Part shown: positions 10,094-19,128 of the stretch, piece after piece
Numbering within the stretch: the first letter of the stretch is position 1
Layout: every line of letters begins with the position of its first letter
From: Saccharicrinis sp963677345
GTDB taxonomy: Bacteria > Bacteroidota > Bacteroidia > Bacteroidales > Marinilabiliaceae
Assembly: GCA_963677345.2 (NCBI GenBank)
Contig: CAXXLC010000038.1
Span: 124,001-188,000 of the forward strand
Length of the DNA stretch: 64,000 nucleotides
Reading direction: 5' to 3'
The notes under the pieces: model-generated
Databases searched by the model: none
Told to the model about the DNA's origin: nothing
Seen by the model: only the letters and a program-made list of their open reading frames with translations
Translations under genes and position numbers: made by a program

Positions 10094-10400
10094 TGTTGTT
10101 TTTGTCCGCTAATTTCACGAATTAACACGGATTAATGTGACTGTTAGTTAATATGAATTACAGCGAAACAACGAAGGAGTTCAACAATACCATATAATAT
10201 TAAATTACATTGTTAATTAACACGAATTGGTATTTGCTGTGCAAATGTTGCAACATACAATACTATGGACTAATCCTTAATCTATAATCAACTCAACAAC
10301 TCAACAACTCAACAATTTGACGATTTAACAACTCGACAATTAATTTCATCCTTAATCCCTAATCCCTAATCATTATATCTTAAGAACCAGAGGCTACCAA
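10094..10400. repeat. diverged copy of dispersed repeat family R1
   Basis: The 547-bp gap between hydE and the CoA ligase gene contains no ORF but carries R1 modules seen again from 40 kb onward: AATTAACACGAATTGG, a TTGCTGTGCAAATGTTGC block, runs of AACTCAACAACTC (8-nt period) and CTTAATCCCTAATCCC (7-nt period). It is the only R1 copy seen outside the 40-54 kb region and is the most diverged. Confidence 0.7.
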
Positions 10401-10529
10401 CTTACCACTAAGAGCTTTCTTTAGGCGTATCTGTTTGCTTACCCTTTACACTTTTTATGTGATAATATTCATTGTAAATGTGTATTATTTTCAAGAGATT
10501 TAATATACTTTAAAGTAAATTTAAATCTT

Positions 10530-12584
10530 ATGATAAATTATCAGCTGATAAATCCAAGGAGTATTGTTGTAATAGGTGGATCTAATGATTTGACTAAACC
10601 AGGAGGAAAAATTCTTTATCATATTTTACAAAGCTTTATGGGAAAAATCTACGTTACAAATCCCAAAACAAAATATGTTCAGGGAATAGAAGCTTATTCT
10701 GATGTTAAGAAACTGCCTGATGGAATTGATTTGGCTGTGATTGCGGTTGCGGCTAAATATTGTACTCATGCCGTTGAAGTGTTGGCAGAAAAGAAAGGTA
10801 CCAGAGCTTTTATTATCATTTCTGCTGGATTTAGTGAAGAAAGTGAACAGGGAGCAGTCTATGAAAACGAAATTGTTGATATAATAAATAGGACTGAAGG
10901 TTGTTTAATTGGACCTAATTGTATTGGTATGATGAATGTGAATCATCATAGTGTATTTACAACTCCAATTCCAATATTCAGTAACGAAGGTGCTGATTTT
11001 ATTACAGGTTCAGGTGCAGCGGCTGTGTTTATTATGGAGGCAGGCAGACCGCTGGGATTGCGGTTTAATAGTGTTTATTCGGTAGGGAACAGTGCGCAAA
11101 TAGGAGTGGAGGACGTACTTGAATATCTGGATAAATCATATAATCCTAAAACGAGTTCAAAGATTAAGTTGCTTTATATAGAAAGTGTAAATGATGGCGA
11201 CAGGTTGTTAAAGCACGCAAAATCTTTAATTAGTAAGGGCTGTAAAATTGCCGGAATTAAAGCAGGTACGTCAGATGCAGGAAGCAGAGCGGCTTCAAGT
11301 CATACAGGAGCAATTGCCAATTCAGATATGGCAGTGGATGCTTTGTTTAAAAAAGCAGGTATTATCAGGTGTTATGGAAGGATGGAGTTGGCTACCGTTG
11401 GTGCTATTTTTATGAATAAGGAACTAAAAGGGAAAAACATTGCCATCATAACCCATGCCGGAGGTCCAGCTGTAATGCTAACTGATACTCTTTCGAAATC
11501 AGGCTTAGTGATTCCTGAAATTAAGGGTGAAACAGCTGAGCAATTAAAGTCTGAACTATATCCGGGATCAAGTGTATCGAACCCTATTGATTTTTTGGCA
11601 ACAGGAACAGCCAGTCAGTTGGAAAGTATTATTGATACTTGCGAGAATGATTTTGATGAAATTGATGCAATGGTGGTTATATACGGCAGTTCCGGCCTTT
11701 TTCCTGTAAATGATGTTTATGAAGTATTACATCAAAAAATGCTTTCATGTCAGAAGCCAATTTTTGCAGTTTTGCCATCTATTGTTAATGTAAAAGATGA
11801 TATTGAGGAATTTATCTCAAAAGGACATGTAAACTTTCCTGATGAAGTTATTTTTGGCGAGGCTTTATCTAAAATTTATGCAAGAAATATATGTGAGCCT
11901 GATGAATTTGAAGATGAATATTATGTTGATATTAATGATATCATTGAAAAGTTAGAGGATGGTTTTTTACCTCCGGAACAAGTTTCGTCATTAATATCAA
12001 AGGCGAATATTCCATATATTGATGAGGTAGTTCTACGAAGTCAGCAGGAGTTAGACTTAAGGATTAACCAAATTGAATTTCCTGTTGCCATGAAGGTTGT
12101 TGGACCGGTTCATAAAACAGATGTTGGTGGAGTTGTTCTGAATATTAAAAATACAGAGGAACTTTATGAAAATTATGAAACTCTGATTCAATTGGAAGGG
12201 GCAGAGGGCGTGATTATTCAACCTATGATATCCGGTATTGAACTCTTTATAGGTGCTAAATATGAAATAGGTTTCGGACATACTGTTGTTTGTGGTTTGG
12301 GAGGTGTTTTTGTTGAGGTGTTAAAGGATGTGAGTTATTGCTTAGCTCCAGTCTCCAAACTTGAGGCATTACATATGATTAAAAATTTAAAAGGAATTAA
12401 AATGCTTCAGGGATTAAGAGGACAGGAGGGTGTAAATATTGATTTGTTTGCAGAGATTATAGTGCGATTTTCAAATCTGGTATATCAGCATCCTGAAATT
12501 AAAGAAATAGACCTTAATCCCTTAATGGGAGACTTAAAGAGAATTATTGCTGTGGATGCCAGAGTCTTGATAGAGAGGGTTTAA
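10530..12584 (+). CDS. acyl-CoA synthetase (ADP-forming), acetate-CoA ligase type
   Basis: Fused alpha-beta NDP-forming acyl-CoA synthetase, 684 aa, interconverting acyl-CoA + ADP + Pi with acid + CoA + ATP. Order of domains: CoA-binding Rossmann domain (residues 1-130), succinyl-CoA ligase-like domains with the phosphorylated His258 in ASSHTGAIANSD, and a C-terminal ATP-grasp domain (about 460-684, with MKVVGPVHKTDVGGV and IDLNPLM). The family supports ATP formation from acetyl-CoA or other acyl-CoA during fermentation; the substrate here is unknown. Confidence 0.92.
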   Translation: MINYQLINPRSIVVIGGSNDLTKPGGKILYHILQSFMGKIYVTNPKTKYVQGIEAYSDVKKLPDGIDLAVIAVAAKYCTHAVEVLAEKKGTRAFIIISAGFSEESEQGAVYENEIVDIINRTEGCLIGPNCIGMMNVNHHSVFTTPIPIFSNEGADFITGSGAAAVFIMEAGRPLGLRFNSVYSVGNSAQIGVEDVLEYLDKSYNPKTSSKIKLLYIESVNDGDRLLKHAKSLISKGCKIAGIKAGTSDAGSRAASSHTGAIANSDMAVDALFKKAGIIRCYGRMELATVGAIFMNKELKGKNIAIITHAGGPAVMLTDTLSKSGLVIPEIKGETAEQLKSELYPGSSVSNPIDFLATGTASQLESIIDTCENDFDEIDAMVVIYGSSGLFPVNDVYEVLHQKMLSCQKPIFAVLPSIVNVKDDIEEFISKGHVNFPDEVIFGEALSKIYARNICEPDEFEDEYYVDINDIIEKLEDGFLPPEQVSSLISKANIPYIDEVVLRSQQELDLRINQIEFPVAMKVVGPVHKTDVGGVVLNIKNTEELYENYETLIQLEGAEGVIIQPMISGIELFIGAKYEIGFGHTVVCGLGGVFVEVLKDVSYCLAPVSKLEALHMIKNLKGIKMLQGLRGQEGVNIDLFAEIIVRFSNLVYQHPEIKEIDLNPLMGDLKRIIAVDARVLIERV

Positions 12585-12672
12585 AGTTCTCAGTCCTCAG
12601 TCTTCAGTCTTGTAAATTTTATCTCTGTAAGAAAAAAGTCACTTTATAAACTTTCAACTTTGAACTTTGAAC
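12585..12672. repeat. dispersed repeat R2, copy 1
   Basis: Contains TCTCAGTCCTCAGTC-type 7-nt repeats, the core GTAAATTTTATCTCT (12612-12626), then AAAAAAGTCACTTTATAAAC and CAACTTTGAACTTT repeats. The same order recurs at 38.4 and 46.5 kb. It lies between the CoA ligase and pseudouridine synthase genes. Confidence 0.75.
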
Positions 12673-12705
12673 TGCCATTATAATTTAACTTCTTACTTTT
12701 GCGGG

Positions 12706-13572
12706 ATGCAATTAAAAGAAATAATTACTGTTCCTGAATTAGAGATTAAGCGACGTTTGTCAGATATTGCTCCAGAATTATTTAAGTCTGCACCATCGAA
12801 AAAGAGTGTGAAAAAGGCGATTAAGAGTGGGCGGGTGTTTGTAAATGGAAAGCCTGGAAAGACCAGTGACTTTATCTCTGGAGGAGAAATTTTTGAGTTG
12901 TTTGAAGACTCAACACCTAAAATAAAACCAGTTATTGAATACCCTATTGAAGTTGTTTATGAGGATGATTATTTGGCTGTGGTTAATAAACCTGCAGGTA
13001 TACTGGTAAGTGGAAATAAAAAAATTACACTGGAAAATGCCTTACCTACTAATTTAAAACCTTGTACTTTAGAAGATGCCTTGACTTATCCGGAACCAAT
13101 ACACCGTTTGGATTATCCAACAAGTGGAGCTTTACTTATTGGTAAAACACAAGAGTCGGTAATTGTTTTGAACAAGTTGTTTGAGAACAGGAATATTACC
13201 AAGAAATATCTGGCAATAACGATTGGTAAAATGCCTGAATCAGGAGTTATAGAGATGGCGGTTGATGATAAATATGCAAAATCATCGTATAAAGTTTTAG
13301 ATACTGAAATATCCCAACGTTTTACTTTTCTAAATTTTGTTGAACTTACCCTTTTTACAGGACGACGTCATCAGTTACGTAAGCATCTGGCTTCAATAGG
13401 AAACCCTGTTTTAGGTGATCTTCAATATGGTAAAGAAGGGTTGATTTTAAAAGGGAAGGGGCTTTATTTACATTCTTATAGTTTAGAATTTACACACCCT
13501 TTTACTTGTAAAAAAATAAAAGTTGTAGCTCCCGTACCTAAAAAGTTTAAGAAGATATTTGAAATAGTTTAA
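12706..13572 (+). CDS. RluA family pseudouridine synthase
   Basis: RNA pseudouridine synthase of 288 aa, converting uridine to pseudouridine in rRNA or tRNA. An S4-like RNA-binding region occupies about residues 20-70 (KSVKKAIKSGRVFVNG). The catalytic motif HRLDYPTSGALL has the nucleophilic Asp136, and TGRRHQLRKHLA is the usual C-terminal motif. I chose ATG 12706; an upstream TTG at 12667 would start inside repeat R2. The target site cannot be named. Confidence 0.92.
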   Translation: MQLKEIITVPELEIKRRLSDIAPELFKSAPSKKSVKKAIKSGRVFVNGKPGKTSDFISGGEIFELFEDSTPKIKPVIEYPIEVVYEDDYLAVVNKPAGILVSGNKKITLENALPTNLKPCTLEDALTYPEPIHRLDYPTSGALLIGKTQESVIVLNKLFENRNITKKYLAITIGKMPESGVIEMAVDDKYAKSSYKVLDTEISQRFTFLNFVELTLFTGRRHQLRKHLASIGNPVLGDLQYGKEGLILKGKGLYLHSYSLEFTHPFTCKKIKVVAPVPKKFKKIFEIV

Positions 13573-13591
13573 ATTAATTTGGTCTGACAGA

Positions 13592-14233
13592 TTAAAAAGA
13601 AAATCCAACAATAAGACTAATTGCGCCTTTGTTTTTGATGGATGCGTATTTAGAATACCATTTATTATACACCACTTTTAGTTTCTGTTTTTCATATCCT
13701 AGGCCGATGTTTAAAGCTGACTTTTTTGCGGTTTTAATGCATATGCCTATTGATGGGGTTATAAGAGGACTCACATAATCAAATTCAAACCTTTGATTTA
13801 AATCTATGGAACAGCCTGTTTCTATTGCAAAATAGGGTGTGATTTTACGGTCGTAAAAATTGATTCTGATATCAGCAAACAAAGGAATAAAACCATCGGA
13901 AAAAAAATGGTAATATCTTAATCCGCTTCCAATTCCTATTGAAAAAAGTGAATTAAACTGATAAGAATAAATGCAATTGAACTTAATTTGATTAAGTTGA
14001 TAATGAGATGTTTCAAATAAATAGCCCCCTTCTATTATTACCTTGTTTTTTTGTTTATTGAGCTTATTCAGGTTGTCTTTTTTATCCCCTAAAGGATTAC
14101 TTACCTTATTTTCAATGCTTTTTTTATAATAGAAGTAATCCGTTGTTGTGCATACCATATCATTATCTTTATTATTTGCAATAATTAATGATGATAGTAA
14201 TACCATAATAAGTGTTGCAACCAGTATCTTCAT
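13592..14233 (-). CDS. putative outer-membrane beta-barrel protein
   Basis: 213 aa with a signal peptide (KILVATLIMVLLSSLIIA) and alternating hydrophobic/polar strands ending in a phenylalanine (SLIVGFSF), typical of small outer-membrane barrels of Bacteroidota. It converges on the pseudouridine synthase gene with a 19-bp gap. No closer family is recognised. Confidence 0.65.
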   Translation of the reverse strand: MKILVATLIMVLLSSLIIANNKDNDMVCTTTDYFYYKKSIENKVSNPLGDKKDNLNKLNKQKNKVIIEGGYLFETSHYQLNQIKFNCIYSYQFNSLFSIGIGSGLRYYHFFSDGFIPLFADIRINFYDRKITPYFAIETGCSIDLNQRFEFDYVSPLITPSIGICIKTAKKSALNIGLGYEKQKLKVVYNKWYSKYASIKNKGAISLIVGFSF

Positions 14234-14378
14234 TAATGTATTTTCTGAATTTAAAACAAAGTAATAGCTTGTGTAATAAACTGATTTTAATAAGTTAAAA
14301 TGATTTGGCTAAAAACACAAGCTATTTTTAAAGTCATTTACCATACATTTTTTTAATGCATTATTAAGTTTTTACTTA

Positions 14379-14386
14379 TATTTTTG
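14379..14386 (+). promoter_or_regulatory. candidate -7 element for Crp/Fnr gene
   Basis: TATTTTTG matches TAnnTTTG and lies 20 nt upstream of the ATG at 14407. No clear -33 TTG box. Confidence 0.4.
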
Positions 14387-14406
14387 AATGTTAATAAAAA
14401 AACAGA

Positions 14407-15102
14407 ATGAAAAGAATAGAAGAAAACGATATTGATTATATCTGTGAATTAAATGCACCATGTTTTCAGGCATTAAATCCTGAAGAAATAGAATTGGTGA
14501 GATCAAGCAGAACTCAGGTTCAATTTCGTAAAGGTGATAATTTAGCTAAACAAGGAACTTTTGCTTCATATGTAATGTTTATGGTCAATGGCTTAGCTAT
14601 ACAGTATGTTGAGAGTGATTTAACTAAAAATTATAATCTAAGAATTATTCAGCCTGGTGAATTTATTGGGTTGTCATCTGTTTTTTCGGCAAATACATTT
14701 AGTTACTCATCGATTGCAATTACAGATTGTCATGTTTTTTTAGTGGAAAAAACGGCTATTGCACAAATTATAAGTTCAAATGGAATCTTTGGACTTAGCC
14801 TGATTAAAAGGTATTCTCAACAAAATATGAACTTATATGATATTGTAAGAAAAGTATTATATAAACAAATGAATGGCCGTTTGGCAGAAGCTCTGCTTTA
14901 TATCAATAATATTAAATCTCAATATCCAGATATTTTTCAAAATCTGACCCGTAAAAATCTGGCTGATTTTGCCGGGATTTCAACAGAGAGTGCTGTAAAA
15001 TTGTTAAAATCATTGGAAAAAGAAAATGTTCTTAAATTAGAAGGGAAGGATATTTCTATTTTAGATGAATTAAAATTACAGGAGATTTCAAAAAGAGGAT
15101 AA
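14407..15102 (+). CDS. Crp/Fnr family transcriptional regulator
   Basis: 231 aa. An N-terminal cyclic-nucleotide-binding-like beta-roll (residues 20-130; FRKGDNLAKQG, QPGEFIGL) is followed by a dimerisation helix and a winged helix (about 150-225; NLTRKNLADFAGISTESAVKLLKSLEKE). No N-terminal cysteine cluster of the Fnr type is present; the two N-terminal cysteines (CELNAPC) are too few for a classical [4Fe-4S] site. A perfect FNR/Crp-type box lies 1.2 kb downstream in front of the CoA-disulfide reductase gene, a plausible target. The effector is unknown. Confidence 0.88.
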   Translation: MKRIEENDIDYICELNAPCFQALNPEEIELVRSSRTQVQFRKGDNLAKQGTFASYVMFMVNGLAIQYVESDLTKNYNLRIIQPGEFIGLSSVFSANTFSYSSIAITDCHVFLVEKTAIAQIISSNGIFGLSLIKRYSQQNMNLYDIVRKVLYKQMNGRLAEALLYINNIKSQYPDIFQNLTRKNLADFAGISTESAVKLLKSLEKENVLKLEGKDISILDELKLQEISKRG

Positions 15103-15196
15103 ATATATGTTTATTATCTGCCGGTTAATATTGATTGCAAATTTAAGATTTTATACATTAGTCAATAAAATATAGTGTATAAAACCTATTCTCTGT

Positions 15197-16153
15197 ATGT
15201 TAAAGAAGATCAGATTTGAATATATACTCTCGCTTGTTTACCTTTTGTTTGGAGGTTTGTGGATTTTATACTCTGATATATTCGTATCAAATCTTACAAA
15301 TGATCCCCATTTAATTACTCAATTTCAGCATTATAAAGGTTGGTTTTATGTTTTTATCACCGATATTTTACTTTTCTTTTTTATTAAGCGATATATAAAG
15401 AAAGTAAGAAAAGCTGAAGCAAAGGCTAAAGAAAACGATCATCTTAAAACTATATTTATACAAAATATATCTCATGAACTCAGAACTCCAATGAATGCCA
15501 TTATTGGTTTTTCTGAATTGGCTCAAGAAGAACAAACTGATAATGAGATTCTGGGTTTATACCTTAAAACTATTTTAAATAGTTCAAAACAGCTGCTGCT
15601 TGTCGTCAATGATGTTATGGATGCCTCTCTGCTTGAATCAGGAAATATGTATTTAAATATTGCCGACGTAAAGCTCAGGGATTTTCTGGATAGTTTTAAT
15701 ATTCTCTATTCGCCTTTGATGGATCATAATGTTAAGCTATACCAATTGAAAACAAATGTACCTGACGACTTTGTTTTTTCTTCTGATCAGGAAAAACTTC
15801 GCAGGGTAATGAATAACCTTTTAAACAATGCCATCAAGTTTACAAAAAAAGGATACGTTGAATATGGCTGTTTTATAAAAAATAATAGCCTGGATTTTTT
15901 TGTAAAAGATACGGGTATTGGTATTGAAAACTCTATGTTAAAAAATATTTTTGATCGATTTGTACAAACAGATAATACAGTAAAGCAATGTAAGGGTGGT
16001 ACTGGTTTGGGTTTATCAATATGTAAAGATATTGTAGAACTTCACCAGGGAAAAATATGGGTTGAATCAGAAGTAAATACAGGTTCTACATTTTGGTTTT
16101 CAATACCTCTCAAATATACAAATATAAAATACAACAGGTATGCATATAATTAA
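15197..16153 (+). CDS. membrane sensor histidine kinase
   Basis: 318 aa. Two transmembrane helices (about 10-28 and 48-66) flank a short extracytoplasmic loop of some 20 residues, so there is little room for ligand sensing outside. The HisKA domain has the phospho-acceptor His93 in NISHELRTPMN, and the HATPase_c domain has the N box (NNLLNNAIKFT), DTGIGI and GGTGLGLSI. No response regulator is adjacent. The closest one in the window, at 62.7 kb, is far away. Confidence 0.92.
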   Translation: MLKKIRFEYILSLVYLLFGGLWILYSDIFVSNLTNDPHLITQFQHYKGWFYVFITDILLFFFIKRYIKKVRKAEAKAKENDHLKTIFIQNISHELRTPMNAIIGFSELAQEEQTDNEILGLYLKTILNSSKQLLLVVNDVMDASLLESGNMYLNIADVKLRDFLDSFNILYSPLMDHNVKLYQLKTNVPDDFVFSSDQEKLRRVMNNLLNNAIKFTKKGYVEYGCFIKNNSLDFFVKDTGIGIENSMLKNIFDRFVQTDNTVKQCKGGTGLGLSICKDIVELHQGKIWVESEVNTGSTFWFSIPLKYTNIKYNRYAYN

Positions 16154-16200
16154 TTGTTAGTTGGTATCTGTTTTTTAAAGTCTGTTTCCTGAAATATTTA

Positions 16201-16226
16201 GTCTGGATTTTTACCAAAATCCAGAC
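16201..16226. other. perfect hairpin without T run
   Basis: GTCTGGATTTT (16201-16211) pairs with AAAATCCAGAC (16216-16226) around a TACC loop. No T run follows on either strand, so this may be a terminator of unusual type or an mRNA structure at the end of the histidine kinase gene. Confidence 0.6.
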
Positions 16227-16252
16227 GCAACAAGCCTTCGTCAATAAAAAAG

Positions 16253-16266
16253 TTGATCTAAATCAA
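16253..16266. promoter_or_regulatory. FNR/Crp-type palindrome TTGAT-N4-ATCAA
   Basis: An exact match to the classical FNR consensus TTGATNNNNATCAA, 129 bp upstream of the CoA-disulfide reductase start. A Crp/Fnr regulator is encoded just upstream at 14407. Confidence 0.6.
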
Positions 16267-16394
16267 TTTAAACACCGAACAGTCTCAATTGTTATTATAA
16301 CAAATTATTTGCTCCAATGAGATAGTTTTGTCAAGATAAATAAAAGAAATCCTTTTTATAGATTGTTAAAGTTGAAAAAATAAAAATATATATA

Positions 16395-18416
16395 ATGGAA
16401 AAGATTGTAATTATTGGAGGGGTGGCCGCAGGAGCTACAGCAGCTGCAAAAGCAAGAAGATTATCACCGGATGCTAAAATTATTATGTTGGAAGCAGGTC
16501 CGGATATTTCTTTTGCTAATTGTGGATTACCTTATTATATAGCCGGGGATATTAAGAGTCGGTCAAAGTTAATTCTTCAAAGTCCCGAAAGTTTCAAAGA
16601 ACAATATGATGTTGATGTCTTTACACACACTATAGTATCTTCAATTGACAGGGATAACAAGATATTGAAAGCGATTGACAGCAGATCCGGAGAAACAAAA
16701 AAGTTTGAGTATACAAAGCTAATCTTAGCTCAGGGAGGCAGACCATTAAAACCTGAACTTCCCGGGTCAGACCGAGACCATGTATTTACTCTGTGGACAT
16801 TGGAAGATATGGACAAGATTTCAGCTCATTTAGAAGATGAAAAACCAAAAACTGCAGTTGTAGTAGGAGGTGGTTTTATTGGTTTAGAGATGGTTGAAGC
16901 ATTGGTAAAAAGAGGCTTAGAGGTTCATGTGGTTGAAAAAATGGATCATGTAATGTCTATCATGGATGGCGAAATTGCCGGATTTGTAGAGCAGGAACTT
17001 CATGCTTATGGTGTTGGTGTACATACAAATACTGCAGTAACTCAAATTGACGCACATTCAGTTATTCTAGATAATGGTGAGGAATTGGTTGCTGATATGG
17101 TTTTGATGTCCATTGGTGTTCGTCCAACATTACAGTTAGCTATTGATGCAGGTTTAGCAATAGGTGAAGCCGGTGGATTATTAGTAAGTGATCAGTTGCA
17201 AACATCAGATCCTAATATTTATGGTGCAGGCGATATGGTTGAGATCGAGCATCGTGTAAATGGTAAAAAAGTTCGTATTCCACTAGCAGGACCAGCAAAC
17301 CGTCAGGGACGTATTGCTGCCGAAAATGCTTTGGGAGGTAATCATAGTTATATGGGTGCTATCGGTACTTCTGTGGTTCGTGTATTTGAGGCTGTTGCCG
17401 GAATTACTGGTTTGTCTTTAAAACAAGCTCGTAATATGGGTATCGATGCTGATGCTGTTGTAGTTCATAAAGAACACCATACTTCATATTATCCTGGTGC
17501 TGAAACAGTAACTGTTCAGTTGGTTTATGATAAAAATACCGGTGTTATTTTAGGTGGTCAAACAGCCGGATATAAAGGTGCAGATAAACGTTTGGATGTT
17601 ATTGCAACAGCTACAGCATCTAAATTAAAGGTGAGTGAAATAGCAGATGTTGATTTTGCTTACTCTCCTCCAATTGGTACAGCTAACGATGCTATGAATA
17701 TGGCAGCTTATGTTGCTGAAAACAGAATGTCGGGGTATAGCCCTTCAATAACAGTTTCTGAATTGGATGACTATGTGAAGGGAAAAGACCCTGTTTATAT
17801 TGATGTTAGGGATGTGTTTGCATTTGATAAGAGCCATATCTATGGTGCAGTTCATATTCCATTAGAAGTTTTACCTCAGCATCTTAATGTAATTCCAAAA
17901 AATCGATTTATTGTTGTTTATGATGAGTTTGGTAAAAAAAGTCATCAGGCATTAAGAACATTAGTAGGCGCAGGTTTTGATCATGTTGTAAATATTAGCG
18001 GGGGCCATAGCTCATTACAAAGATTTGCTTTAACAATGGGTTTTGATGAAATAGAGATCGATCTTTTAGAGCCTGAAGCTAAATCAATAGATGAGGAAGC
18101 GGAAGAAGTTAAAGAACAAACTCCAAAGAACGAAGCTAAGAAAAATGAGAATGGGCTATTAATTGTTGATGTTAGAACCGAAGGTGAATACCGAAGTGGA
18201 GCTTTTCCTGATGCGGTAAATATTCCTTTGGATGAAATTATGAAAAATAATGTGGATTTAGGAACGAATCCCAACCGTGAAATTATTGTTTACTGTGCAT
18301 CAGGAGCACGCTCTGCCTATGCAAAACAGGTATTAATGCAAAGAGGGTATACTAACGTCATGAATGGAGGTGGCATTGCAGCAATGATGTCTCGTATGGA
18401 GAAAATGAAAAATTAA
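16395..18416 (+). CDS. CoA-disulfide reductase with two rhodanese domains
   Basis: 673 aa. An FAD/NAD(P)H pyridine-nucleotide-disulfide oxidoreductase (residues 1-445; IIGGVAAGATAAA, VVGGGFIGLE, IYGAGDM) carries the CoADR active-site Cys43 in ANCGLPYY. It is followed by two rhodanese domains (about 455-555 and 580-670). The second has the active Cys634 in CASGARS. The first has YDEFGKKS where the cysteine loop should be and is probably catalytically dead. The family reduces CoA disulfide, per- or polysulfide. An FNR-type box upstream suggests redox or oxygen control. Confidence 0.92.
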   Translation: MEKIVIIGGVAAGATAAAKARRLSPDAKIIMLEAGPDISFANCGLPYYIAGDIKSRSKLILQSPESFKEQYDVDVFTHTIVSSIDRDNKILKAIDSRSGETKKFEYTKLILAQGGRPLKPELPGSDRDHVFTLWTLEDMDKISAHLEDEKPKTAVVVGGGFIGLEMVEALVKRGLEVHVVEKMDHVMSIMDGEIAGFVEQELHAYGVGVHTNTAVTQIDAHSVILDNGEELVADMVLMSIGVRPTLQLAIDAGLAIGEAGGLLVSDQLQTSDPNIYGAGDMVEIEHRVNGKKVRIPLAGPANRQGRIAAENALGGNHSYMGAIGTSVVRVFEAVAGITGLSLKQARNMGIDADAVVVHKEHHTSYYPGAETVTVQLVYDKNTGVILGGQTAGYKGADKRLDVIATATASKLKVSEIADVDFAYSPPIGTANDAMNMAAYVAENRMSGYSPSITVSELDDYVKGKDPVYIDVRDVFAFDKSHIYGAVHIPLEVLPQHLNVIPKNRFIVVYDEFGKKSHQALRTLVGAGFDHVVNISGGHSSLQRFALTMGFDEIEIDLLEPEAKSIDEEAEEVKEQTPKNEAKKNENGLLIVDVRTEGEYRSGAFPDAVNIPLDEIMKNNVDLGTNPNREIIVYCASGARSAYAKQVLMQRGYTNVMNGGGIAAMMSRMEKMKN

Positions 18417-18445
18417 GGTCAGATAGAGTTTGTGAAGTGTTTTAT

Positions 18446-18474
18446 CCCGCAGTTGTAATTCAATTGCGGGTTTA
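18446..18474 (+). terminator. probable terminator
   Basis: CCCGCAGTTG (18446-18455) pairs with CAATTGCGGG (18461-18470), one G-T wobble, followed by TTTAA. It ends the CoA-disulfide reductase transcript. Confidence 0.6.
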
Positions 18475-18624
18475 AGTATTCGATTGCGATAAATAGAACT
18501 GATTTTTTAATTGGTAGAAAAATTTCGGGGGGCTTTGATAAGTGTTAATAAATGTATAATTTCAATATGAATTCATAATAAACAGATCGGATCTTATTCA
18601 ATAAATTTAGTAAACAAACAATCT

Positions 18625-19128
18625 ATGACAATATTTTTAACTCCTCAAACAAATAATAGTAGTAACCTGGTTTTGGATGCAGCAGGTTCACATATTAAAA
18701 GAAATAAAAAATCATATTCACACAAATGCATTGATACAGAATTACCTTTGTCTGATAAAGTGCATTCTGCTTCGCTGAATTATACTCAGTTAATAACCAA
18801 AGAAAGGCCTGCATATAATAAATATATCAGAGAAAGGTATTTGGTAGAAGAATTATATGTTAAGATTCAAAATGAACTGAAGAAGTTATGTAAGGGGAAT
18901 ACTCCTCTTAAATCAAAATTTCTTTTAGGTCAGTCCATACCAAATAACTATTTTCAATGGTCGGTACATATTAAAGAAACAATAATGGCATTATTGTTAC
19001 ATGAGGAAATTTATCAGAATCTTGATTCAATAGGAGTAACAGAAGAGATTCTTGATGACTTATTGATTCGATTAAAAGATTTGGACGATTTGAAATTTAT
19101 GGCTGTGGAGGAAGGTTGTCGCATTTAA
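18625..19128 (+). CDS. hypothetical protein
   Basis: 167 aa, mostly helical and basic in the middle (ERPAYNKYIRERYLVEELYVKIQNELKKL), without signal peptide or membrane segment. It overlaps the 3' end of the convergent AraC-type gene by 32 bp, which supports a recent start or tail shift in one of them. I recognise no family. Confidence 0.6.
   Translation: MTIFLTPQTNNSSNLVLDAAGSHIKRNKKSYSHKCIDTELPLSDKVHSASLNYTQLITKERPAYNKYIRERYLVEELYVKIQNELKKLCKGNTPLKSKFLLGQSIPNNYFQWSVHIKETIMALLLHEEIYQNLDSIGVTEEILDDLLIRLKDLDDLKFMAVEEGCRI

Noticed and set aside
10401..10529. Gene or RNA in the rest of the gap before the CoA ligase
   Set aside because: AT-rich sequence with no ORF, hairpin or clear promoter match beyond the repeat.
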